A stretch of 64,000 bases of DNA, taken from contig JACKAX010000019.1 in NCBI GenBank assembly GCA_020634875.1, positions 1-64,000 of the forward strand. Reading direction: 5' to 3'. Shown here piece after piece: positions 7,803 to 15,926 of this stretch. The notes beneath the pieces are model-generated. The model was not told the origin of the DNA and searched no databases. It was given only the letters and a program-made list of their open reading frames with translations. A program made the translations under genes and the position numbers. Positions within the stretch are counted from its first letter, which is position 1. Each line of letters starts with the position of its first letter. This DNA comes from Anaerolineales bacterium. Lineage in GTDB: Bacteria; Chloroflexota; Anaerolineae; Anaerolineales; JABWBV01.

Positions 7803-10001
7803 AGTGAAAAAATTCCCTTACACGTTTTACATTTGGAAAATAATGTAGATGATTCTGAACTTGTGCAGACGGTTTTATGTCGAGCTGGTTTTTCCCCAGA
7901 ATGGGTTCGAGTGGATACGCAGGAGGCTTTTCTAGCCCATTTGGAGCCATCTCTAGATGTCATTATCGCTGATCATGATTTGCCGCATTTTTCCGGTCTG
8001 GAAGCACTTGAACTGCTTCATACAAGGGAATTAGACATTCCTTTTATCATTTTATCGGGTGTTTTGGACGAAAAGACAGCTGTAGATTACATTAAGCGCG
8101 GGGCTTTTGATTATTTGACCAAAGAACGTTTAGGCCGGTTAGACCGTGTAATAAAGCAAGCATTAGAGAAACGCAAACTCCACCAAACCCAAAAACAATC
8201 GCAAGTCGAACTCGCTCGCCGTTTGGAAGAAAGTGAGGCAATGGCAATCATTTCACAGGCGTTGAGCGAAACGCTTGAACTCGACAAAACTTTACAACTG
8301 ATTGTCGAATCTGCATTGCGAATTTTGCCGAAAGTTGAACGCGCGGTGATCCACTTGCTAGATGAGGCGCAAAACGCCTTACGCGTCGCGGCGATTTCTG
8401 GCTTAGAAGAACTGGCACGCCCTGATTTCACGATGCGGCCTGGGGAAGGAATTGCTGGTTTAGTCGTTACTACCGGTGAGGTTATTCATGTTCGGGATAC
8501 AGAGAAAGATTCCCGTTTTATGCGACGAGGGCCAGCTACCCACTTGCGCTCTCTGATGGTGGCTCCGGTGCAGAGTGGTGGGCAGCGTATTGGGACAATT
8601 AGTGTTCTGAGCGCCACCCCCCATGCTTTTTCCGATGCGGATGAGCGCCTGTTGGGAACATTGGCCTCGCAAGCCTCGGTCGCACTAGAAAAGGCCAGGC
8701 TGTTCTCTGAAACGCATAACCAATTGGTCGAACTCACGGTTCTCCATCAAGATTTAAAAGAAAGGGAAAAATTCCTGATTCTCCTGCAACAAATTACCCG
8801 CGTAGCCTTGGGAATTCCCGATTTTTACGCCATGCTTCAGGAATTAGCGGAGCGTTTGAACGAATTATTCCAGGCAGATGGCTGTTACATCACTTTATGG
8901 GATGAAGGCACCCAAACGACCCAGCCTGCTGCTGCCACTGCCCACATGCGCCAGATGTTTTTGGCACTTCCTTCGATGGCAAATGAACCAACTTTAACAG
9001 CTGAAGTGATGAAAACAGGACGGGCTCTTGTCAGCGATAGAACCCTGCAAAATGGCACCACATTCTTGTTTTCACAGATAATGCCTTCCTATACTGTTTT
9101 GGGCTTGCCTTTTATTGCCGGGGAAGAAAAGCTAGGGGCCGCCCTGATCGTATTCCAGAAGGTCCATACCTTTACAGAGAGCGAAATCGCCCGTGGCGAA
9201 CAAGCTGCCGGACAGATTGCCCTGGCAATCGCCAAAGCCCGTTCCCTCGATGCTGAACGCGAACAACGAAAACTCGCTGAAGAATTGCGTCAGCAAGAGC
9301 AGGCAACTCGCGCTCGCCTGATACAACACGAAAAGCTCGCTGCGATTGGGCGTTTGACGGCTTCTGTTGCTCACGAATTAAACAACCCCCTTCAGGCAAT
9401 CCAAAATGCCTTATATCTCGTTTCACTGGAAGATACCCTCAGCCATCAAGCACGGGAAGATTTGCGGGTAGCCCTCAATGAGGCGGATCGGATGGCCGGC
9501 TTGATAGGCAGGCTGCGCGAGACTTACCGCCCACGCACTGGGCAAGAGTATGAGCAAGTCTTGCTTAACGATATTGTCGAGGACGTTCACAAACTCATTG
9601 AGACTCACATGCGTCATAACCGCGTAACCTTTCATTTCAAGCTAGAGAAAGCCTTGTTCCCAGTGACAGCCTTAGCAGATCAGGTTAAGCAAGTGATTTT
9701 GAACTTATGTTTGAATGCAATTGAAGCAATGCCCGATGGTGGACACTTAACCGTCTCGACTTGTAACCGGCCTGACGATAAAGGGAGCAAAGGCATTCAA
9801 TTGTTCGTCGAAGATACTGGCACTGGAATTGAGGCGGAAAATATCTCTAACATCTTTGAACCCTTTTTTACTACGAAACATAGCGGAACTGGATTAGGTT
9901 TGGCGATTACCTATGAAATTGTCCAGCGCCACCAGGGAAGGATTGAGGTAGAAAGTGAATTAGGAAAAGGGTCTACCTTTAAGATATGGTTTCCTTGTTG
10001 A
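7800..10001 (+). CDS. receiver–GAF–GAF sensor histidine kinase
   Basis: A soluble kinase of 733 residues. An N-terminal receiver domain spans about 5-125, with the likely phospho-acceptor Asp58 in ADHDLP. Two GAF-type regions follow (about 160-310 and 325-480), then a coiled coil and a HisKA helix with His525 in SVAHELNNPLQ, and a HATPase domain with N-box NLCLNAIEAM, DTGTGIE and TGLGLAI. It lacks membrane segments, so it senses a cytoplasmic cue or receives phosphate through its own receiver. The ATG at 7800 is chosen over an in-frame codon at 7722 because homology begins there. Its last 16 bases overlap the response-regulator gene, so the pair should form one two-component system. Confidence 0.95.
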   Translation: MSEKIPLHVLHLENNVDDSELVQTVLCRAGFSPEWVRVDTQEAFLAHLEPSLDVIIADHDLPHFSGLEALELLHTRELDIPFIILSGVLDEKTAVDYIKRGAFDYLTKERLGRLDRVIKQALEKRKLHQTQKQSQVELARRLEESEAMAIISQALSETLELDKTLQLIVESALRILPKVERAVIHLLDEAQNALRVAAISGLEELARPDFTMRPGEGIAGLVVTTGEVIHVRDTEKDSRFMRRGPATHLRSLMVAPVQSGGQRIGTISVLSATPHAFSDADERLLGTLASQASVALEKARLFSETHNQLVELTVLHQDLKEREKFLILLQQITRVALGIPDFYAMLQELAERLNELFQADGCYITLWDEGTQTTQPAAATAHMRQMFLALPSMANEPTLTAEVMKTGRALVSDRTLQNGTTFLFSQIMPSYTVLGLPFIAGEEKLGAALIVFQKVHTFTESEIARGEQAAGQIALAIAKARSLDAEREQRKLAEELRQQEQATRARLIQHEKLAAIGRLTASVAHELNNPLQAIQNALYLVSLEDTLSHQAREDLRVALNEADRMAGLIGRLRETYRPRTGQEYEQVLLNDIVEDVHKLIETHMRHNRVTFHFKLEKALFPVTALADQVKQVILNLCLNAIEAMPDGGHLTVSTCNRPDDKGSKGIQLFVEDTGTGIEAENISNIFEPFFTTKHSGTGLGLAITYEIVQRHQGRIEVESELGKGSTFKIWFPC

Positions 10002-10795
10002 ATGGTAACGTCCTGATTATTGATGATGAGCCGAGTTTACGGCATACCCTCACGCGCCTCATGCAAGCGGCTGGGTATCAGGTAACTGCCGTTGAAGACG
10101 GTCAAGAAGCCCTGACCGTATTAGAAAAACCTGCTTTTGACCTGGTTTTCCTGGATATTCACTTGCCTGGGGTCAATGGGTTGGAAATTTTACGTGCCAT
10201 TCGCAAGGAATCCCCCCAACTCCCGGTTATTTTACTTACCGGGAATGCCAGCCTGCAATCCGCCTTGGAAGCCCTACGTTTGGGCGCTACGGACTATTTG
10301 CTCAAACCGATTGACCCTGAAGTGTTGGTTGCCCGCACACGCATCATCCTGCAAGAACAAGCGCTTGAACGCCGCCGCCGGGAAATTGAAGAACAGATTG
10401 CCCTTTTGCAAGCCGAACTCCAAACGCTCAAGGTTCCAGAATACGAAGCTGCCTCACAAGCCACTCTCCCCAATCCAGAAGAACGATTTATCAAACGCGG
10501 CCAGTTGATTTTAGATTTGCAAACTCGGCGCGGCACGCTAGGTGCTCAGATCTTATCCATCTCCCCCACTGCCTTCGATTATCTGGTCAGTCTGGCCAAT
10601 CATTCCCCTGAAGTAGTAGATTATGCCACCTTACTAACCGAAGCACAGGGCTATAACCAGGCTACCCGCCACGAAGCCCAAGAGATAACGAAATGGCACA
10701 TTCATATGCTTCGGCAAGCGCTAGAGCCTGATCCTGCACGACCCCGTTACATTCTCAATGTACGAGGCGCGGGATATCGGCTCGTTTTTACCTGA
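9986..10795 (+). CDS. OmpR-like response regulator with coiled-coil linker
   Basis: A protein of 269 residues with a receiver domain at 8-122 (Asp57 in FLDIHLPG), a Glu/Arg-rich coiled coil at about 125-150 (LERRRREIEEQIALLQAEL), and a winged-helix DNA-binding domain at 165-269 ending in YILNVRGAGYRLVFT, the OmpR-family signature wing. It overlaps the kinase gene by 16 bases and is its obvious partner. The long coiled coil between receiver and DNA-binding domain is unusual for OmpR proteins and may fix a dimer. Target genes are unknown. The following 241 bases have no gene. Confidence 0.95.
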   Translation: MVSLLNGNVLIIDDEPSLRHTLTRLMQAAGYQVTAVEDGQEALTVLEKPAFDLVFLDIHLPGVNGLEILRAIRKESPQLPVILLTGNASLQSALEALRLGATDYLLKPIDPEVLVARTRIILQEQALERRRREIEEQIALLQAELQTLKVPEYEAASQATLPNPEERFIKRGQLILDLQTRRGTLGAQILSISPTAFDYLVSLANHSPEVVDYATLLTEAQGYNQATRHEAQEITKWHIHMLRQALEPDPARPRYILNVRGAGYRLVFT

Positions 10796-10950
10796 TATTC
10801 TTTTTCGACTCTTTTTTAGATTTTTAGGATGGCCTTTATACCTGCAAACGAATTCTTGCCCACGATCTTCCTGAACCCGGTTGTATCTTCGGGCTGTTTT
10901 CTGTTTCCTAAAACAAAGAAATCCCCCCTTCTCCTTCAGCAACATTATAC

Positions 10951-11004
10951 AACCCTAACCAAAACGCCAACCAACCCTAACCAAAACGCCAACCAACCCT
11001 AACG
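10951..11004 (+). repeat. 22-base tandem repeat, 2.4 copies, in the leader of the next kinase gene
   Basis: Two identical 22-base units (10951-10972 and 10973-10994), each beginning AACCCTAACC and continuing AAAACGCCAACC, are followed by a partial third unit ending at 11004. The tract is C/A-rich on the plus strand, lies in the spacer upstream of the 11037 gene and overlaps where its -35 region would be. It may be a protein-binding array or simple slippage. Confidence 0.85.
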
Positions 11005-11024
11005 TTCAACCCCAAAAATTATTG

Positions 11025-11039
11025 GATAATGTCAGTATG
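11025..11039 (+). promoter_or_regulatory. -10-like element next to the start codon
   Basis: GATAAT (11025-11030) lies six bases before the ATG at 11037 with no ribosome site between. As with the 7800 gene, this would give a leaderless mRNA. No clear -35 box was seen; the 22-base repeat occupies that area. Confidence 0.4.
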
Positions 11040-13394
11040 GAAACACAGGCACATTCTCCAAATGCTCTTCCTCGAATTCTCATCGTTGACGATCACCCCA
11101 ATACGGCCTCGATGCTGGCTCGGGCGCTTGAAAAAGCCAATTTTAGGCATTCTGTAGAGGTGCTAACCGCGTGTAGTGGAGACGAAGCGCTCACCGTTGG
11201 AAAAAAAGGGCCGATTGATGTGCTCATCACGGATTTTATGATGCCTGGTATGAGTGGTTTAAACCTGATTGAGGCATTAAAAACGAACGGGAAACAACCT
11301 GGATATACCATCTTGGTGACCGCGTATGATACCCCAGGGTTGGACGAAGTAGCAAAACGTCTCAAGGTGGACCGCTATTTGGTCAAGCCTGTGCGCCCGG
11401 AAACCATTCAGGCGATTGTAGCCCAGCACATAGACGGGCAATATCCTACCCAACAAAATACCGATCCCGAACCCCCTACTCCTTTCAAAATCCTCATTGC
11501 CGATGATTACCCCGATAACCTGCGTCTGCTGTCTGTGCGCTTGCGGGCCGAAGGGTATACCTTCATCACCGCGGCAGATGGGGTTGAAACCCTCGATAAA
11601 TTACGGGATGAAATGCCTGACCTGCTGCTGTTAGACATCAACATGCCGCGTAAAGATGGGTTGGAAGTTCTTCAGGAAATGCGTGCTGATCCTGAAATTG
11701 CACATATTCCGGTTATCGTAGTATCTGCTGCACGAGTGGGGTCGCACGATGTGCTGGCCGGGTTAAATCTGGGGGCTGATGACTATATTGTTAAACCCTT
11801 TGACTGGAACGAGATGGCCGCCCGCGTACGCACAAAATTACGGGTCAAGAAAGTCGAAGATTCTCTCCGCCGCCGCAACCGTGAACTCAGTCTTCTCCCC
11901 GAAATTGGGCAGGATTTGAGTGCCCGTATGGATGTGGATGAGCTGGCTAGCATTTTGCTTGAACGTGTAGTTGCGAAACTAGGAGCCTCCAACGGGCATT
12001 TGTATATATTCCAACCCGATGGGAATGTCTTTCACAAGACCCACCACAAGATTGACTTGACCCAATGGTCAGAAGAAAGTGCATTGGGCTGGATTGTGAC
12101 TGAAGGCATTGAAGCAAGGGTAGTTTCGGAACATCGGGCACTTTTGGTTCGTGATACGCAAGCCGAAGAACATTGGCTGAAAACCCCGCTCGAAGGAGCG
12201 CGCTCGGCCCTAGCGGTGCCATTTTTGGGCCGGCACAAAGTTTTGGGCGTTCTTACCATCGCACACGACCAACCCAATTATTTCAATCAAGATCAACTTA
12301 ATTTGGTACAGGCAATTGCCAGCCAAGCCGCGATTGCTATCGAAAATGCGCAACTGTACAGCACTATTCAGCAAGAGCAGAAACGTCTGGAAGCTGTGCT
12401 TCACGCGGTTGGGGACGCCATTATGCTGATGGACCCCTATGGACGCTTGCAATTGGTGAACCCCGCGGGAAGCCGCCTTTTTACGGATGTCAACACTCGT
12501 CTGGGTTATCCGCTACCACGTGGCAAGGGGTACGACGCCCTGGTCGATCTGCTTACCGAGTCGCACGAGGTAGATGACTCTACGTTGGGTGAAGTCCCTT
12601 GGCCGGATGGGCGTACCTTTAGTGTAATGATTACCCCGGTCGAAAATGGGGGGCATGTTTCGGTCTTACATGATGTATCACATTTCAAAGAACTCGAACG
12701 CGTGAAGGATGAATTTATTGCCACTGCCTCCCACGATCTGAAAAACCCGATCACTTCGGTGATGGGTTTTAGCGAATTGTTGTCCCGAGTGGGGCCGTTG
12801 AATGAACAACAAAACGAATTTCTCCAGCGTATTCGCCAGGCCGCCGGGCAAATGAACGATTTAGTTCTTGGTTTGTTAGAACTGGCCCGGTTGGATGCAG
12901 GGATCCCCATTAACCGGGAACCCCTCAGTCTGGCAGATTTGTTGACCAGCGTTACCCAGGAATTTCAACTCAAAGCAACTGAAAAAGCTCAAAAGTTGGA
13001 ATTACTCCCCCTCGAACAAGGTTTGTTATTGGGGGACCCGCTCCGCCTGCGGCAGGTGCTTCGCAATCTTATTGGGAATGCCCTCAAATACACTCCCTAC
13101 GAAGGCCAAATTACGGTAGGGGCCGAGGTACAAGAACGATTTGCACAAATATTTGTCCAGGATACCGGCTTAGGGATTCCTGCCAAAGATGTACCTCATA
13201 TTTTTGACCGTTTCTATCGCGTCCATGATGATGATCGGGTGGATATCGAAGGAAATGGGTTGGGTTTGGCGATTGTGAAAGCTATCGTGGAACAACATGG
13301 TGGAAAAATTACTGTGGAAAGTGAACATGGTAAAGGCACATGTTTTGCCTTTACTGTGCCACTCACTCACAGTTTGAATCTGCCTTCTGAATGA
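11037..13394 (+). CDS. dual-receiver GAF/PAS sensor histidine kinase
   Basis: A soluble kinase of 785 residues. Two receiver domains come first (about 12-130 with Asp66 in TDFMMPG; about 145-265 with Asp200 in LLDINMP), then GAF (285-440), a PAS-like domain (450-555), HisKA with His566 in TASHDLKNP, and HATPase (N-box NLIGNALKYTP, DTGLGIP, GNGLGLAIV). Having receivers in front of the transmitter suggests it integrates signals from other kinases rather than passing phosphate on. The ATG at 11037 is preferred over the in-frame TTG at 11022. No response regulator is directly coupled. The sensor run begins 105 bases downstream. Confidence 0.95.
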   Translation: METQAHSPNALPRILIVDDHPNTASMLARALEKANFRHSVEVLTACSGDEALTVGKKGPIDVLITDFMMPGMSGLNLIEALKTNGKQPGYTILVTAYDTPGLDEVAKRLKVDRYLVKPVRPETIQAIVAQHIDGQYPTQQNTDPEPPTPFKILIADDYPDNLRLLSVRLRAEGYTFITAADGVETLDKLRDEMPDLLLLDINMPRKDGLEVLQEMRADPEIAHIPVIVVSAARVGSHDVLAGLNLGADDYIVKPFDWNEMAARVRTKLRVKKVEDSLRRRNRELSLLPEIGQDLSARMDVDELASILLERVVAKLGASNGHLYIFQPDGNVFHKTHHKIDLTQWSEESALGWIVTEGIEARVVSEHRALLVRDTQAEEHWLKTPLEGARSALAVPFLGRHKVLGVLTIAHDQPNYFNQDQLNLVQAIASQAAIAIENAQLYSTIQQEQKRLEAVLHAVGDAIMLMDPYGRLQLVNPAGSRLFTDVNTRLGYPLPRGKGYDALVDLLTESHEVDDSTLGEVPWPDGRTFSVMITPVENGGHVSVLHDVSHFKELERVKDEFIATASHDLKNPITSVMGFSELLSRVGPLNEQQNEFLQRIRQAAGQMNDLVLGLLELARLDAGIPINREPLSLADLLTSVTQEFQLKATEKAQKLELLPLEQGLLLGDPLRLRQVLRNLIGNALKYTPYEGQITVGAEVQERFAQIFVQDTGLGIPAKDVPHIFDRFYRVHDDDRVDIEGNGLGLAIVKAIVEQHGGKITVESEHGKGTCFAFTVPLTHSLNLPSE

Positions 13395-13499
13395 ATCGCA
13401 CATTTAACTTTTCTTAAACCATTCTTAAGAAACTATGCTTGATTTCTCTCTCATATATATACACCCTGCACGCTTTTTGGGAACACAAGGATGTTGGTT

Positions 13500-15926
13500 A
13501 TGACTAATCGTCTTTCCTCTACTTCCGCCGGACTGACACGGCGCGCTATTTATATATCCCTGATAGCGGCAATTGCGAATCTGATTGCTGCCTTTGAATA
13601 CTTTTACCTGGCTTCTGAGGAAAATGCGTGGCAACTCTATGTGCTGGCAGGGAATACGCTGGCTCTAGCATTAATAGGCTTCGTAAGTGGCTTTTTAACC
13701 CGCCGCGGACGTCTCGAAACCGGGATTTGGCTCCTTTGCCTGGCTGGCGGGGTGGCTTTTGGGGTGGCACCTTTCCTGGTATCAGGGATGGGCGTGGTAT
13801 ATGGGGGGGGGATTGCTCTCTTGATTGTCATGATCGCCTGGCAAACGATGCCCATCCGCGCCGCTCGCCAACTGACGATCTGGGGTCTTGGCGCCGGGAT
13901 GGTAGGAGTAGGGGCGGACTTGGTTGATTTGCCCAATCGTATTCCAGCTCCCGCGTTGGTAATTTCTGGAATTACGGTTCTAGTGGTAGGCGCTACGATC
14001 GCTTTTGGATTTTATAATCTTCGCCAGTTTCAGAATTACAATCTGCGGAGTAAATTAATTATTAGTTTCGTTGGCGTTGTTGTTCTTGCTGTAACAATCG
14101 TTGCTTTTGTGACGAACAGATATATCAAAGCACAAATTACCCAACAATTGGGTAGCTCAATTTCCGTTTTAGCGGGTAGTCAGGGTTCAGAAGTGGGTGA
14201 TTATATTTTAGGGAATTATCACTACTTGGAGACGTTAGCACTTAACCTAGCAATTCATGATAGCCTTTCCGATTTTTCTCAAGCGCCTCCCTTAGATTTC
14301 AACATTATTCAACAATTGGATCAACAATGGCGTACTGCAGACGCCGCAAATGACGATACCGATCCCCTGGTGGTGCAGGTTATCGTAAATCCTCTAGCTG
14401 ATGAACTTCGTAAATTTCGCCAGACCTTCCCAGCGCACGCTGAAGTCTTTCTAACCGACTTGCAAGGCGTAATCATTGCAAGCACAAACCGCACCTCGGA
14501 TTATTATCAGGCCGATGAAGATTGGTGGCAGGCGGTGTATGAAAATGGGCGAGGGAAACCCTATATAGGCCAGCCAGATTTTGATGCCAGTAGTCAACTT
14601 TACGCCATTAATATTGCTGTACCTGTATTCACAGATGATAAGTTTGTAGGGATTCTTCGGACGACATTAGATATTTCTGCATTGGTTAACCTTCTAGATG
14701 CCGCAAAGTTTGGCAAAACAGGCGTTGCAGAACTATGGCTTCCAGACAACCGCCTGCTCTCGAAAGTTAGAGGCGGTTTTTTGCCCCTTTCAGATGAAGA
14801 TGTAGTCCGGTTGAACGCGATTCAAAATAGTTTTGGAAGCTTTTTCTTTGAGGGGGGGACAAGTTTGGTCAGCCAAAGTTTAATTACATCACATAATGTT
14901 GAAGACGTAGCTTTTATTGAAGCCTTGGGGTGGCACGTGATTGTGCATGAAGACTTGACCGAAGCTCTGGCTCCTTTGACAACAATTACCCGGGCCACAA
15001 TCCTAATTTCAATCTTAGTAATGGCGGGCGCTGCGTTGGCCGGATATCAGATGGCACAATTCCTTTCCGCACCGATTGTTCAACTTACCTCTGTGGCTGA
15101 TGAGGTGCGGGCTGGAAATTTGAATATCGAAGCACCTGTACGGACTGGAGATGAAGTCGGAACCCTGGCTGCCACCTTCAATAATATGACGGCACAAATT
15201 CGCACGTTGGTAGATACACTTGAACAACGAGTTGCTGACCGGACACGCGCACTTGCCACCTCCACCGAAGTTAGTCGTCGCCTTTCTACCATCCTTGATC
15301 AAAGTCAATTGGTGAAAGAGGTGGTGGAGGAAATCCAACATGCTTTCAATTACTACCACGCCCATATTTATCTGTGGGATGCCAAACGAGAAAATCTCGT
15401 GATGGTGGGCGGAACAGGGGAGGCTGGCCGGTTGATGCTCGCGAGTGGGCACTTAATCCCGGCAGAAAGAGGGTTGGTTGGGCGGGCGGCAGAGACTGGT
15501 ACAGTTGTATTGGTGCCTGACGTTTCCCAAACCATTGGCTGGCTGCCTAACCCGTTACTCCCGGATACCAAAGCAGAAATTGCTGTACCCATTCTGTTGG
15601 GAGACACCGTTCTGGGTGTTTTGGATGTTCAGCAAAATCGGGTGGGAGGGCTTGACCAAAACGATGCGGATTTGCTTCTCTCAATTGTCAACCAGGTCGC
15701 AATCGCTTTACAAAATGCTCAGGCGTATGCTGCCGCTCAAAAACAGGTGATAAAAGAGGCTCAACGGAGTGAGATTATTCAAAAAATACAAGGCTCCACC
15801 TCGGTAGAAGAAGCTTTAAAAATATCTGTCCGTGAATTGGGACATGTTTTGGGCACGGTGACAAAAGTGAAACTGGGCACGTCAGGCGATAATGGACACA
15901 AAACCTTTGTCCTAGATGAGAAATAG
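13500..15926 (+). CDS. membrane Cache–HAMP–GAF sensor without kinase domain
   Basis: About 808 residues. An N-terminal block of five to six membrane helices (about 10-175) is followed by another helix near 185-205, an extracellular Cache-type sensing domain (215-470), a membrane helix at about 495-520, HAMP (520-575), a coiled coil, and GAF (590-745) with the signature WLPNPLLPDTKAEIAVP. The last 50 residues carry a helical tail (IIQKIQGSTSVEEALKISV) shared with the next genes. There is no HisKA, HATPase, GGDEF or methyl-accepting signalling domain, so output must go through another protein. The start is taken at 13500 because AAGGA lies eight bases upstream; an ATG at 13491 is possible. First gene of a nine-gene run. 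Confidence 0.9.
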   Translation: MTNRLSSTSAGLTRRAIYISLIAAIANLIAAFEYFYLASEENAWQLYVLAGNTLALALIGFVSGFLTRRGRLETGIWLLCLAGGVAFGVAPFLVSGMGVVYGGGIALLIVMIAWQTMPIRAARQLTIWGLGAGMVGVGADLVDLPNRIPAPALVISGITVLVVGATIAFGFYNLRQFQNYNLRSKLIISFVGVVVLAVTIVAFVTNRYIKAQITQQLGSSISVLAGSQGSEVGDYILGNYHYLETLALNLAIHDSLSDFSQAPPLDFNIIQQLDQQWRTADAANDDTDPLVVQVIVNPLADELRKFRQTFPAHAEVFLTDLQGVIIASTNRTSDYYQADEDWWQAVYENGRGKPYIGQPDFDASSQLYAINIAVPVFTDDKFVGILRTTLDISALVNLLDAAKFGKTGVAELWLPDNRLLSKVRGGFLPLSDEDVVRLNAIQNSFGSFFFEGGTSLVSQSLITSHNVEDVAFIEALGWHVIVHEDLTEALAPLTTITRATILISILVMAGAALAGYQMAQFLSAPIVQLTSVADEVRAGNLNIEAPVRTGDEVGTLAATFNNMTAQIRTLVDTLEQRVADRTRALATSTEVSRRLSTILDQSQLVKEVVEEIQHAFNYYHAHIYLWDAKRENLVMVGGTGEAGRLMLASGHLIPAERGLVGRAAETGTVVLVPDVSQTIGWLPNPLLPDTKAEIAVPILLGDTVLGVLDVQQNRVGGLDQNDADLLLSIVNQVAIALQNAQAYAAAQKQVIKEAQRSEIIQKIQGSTSVEEALKISVRELGHVLGTVTKVKLGTSGDNGHKTFVLDEK

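Noticed and set aside
10951..11004. A CRISPR or telomere-like array
   Set aside because: The units are directly adjacent with no spacers and only 2.4 copies. No cas gene is near. It is a simple tandem repeat.
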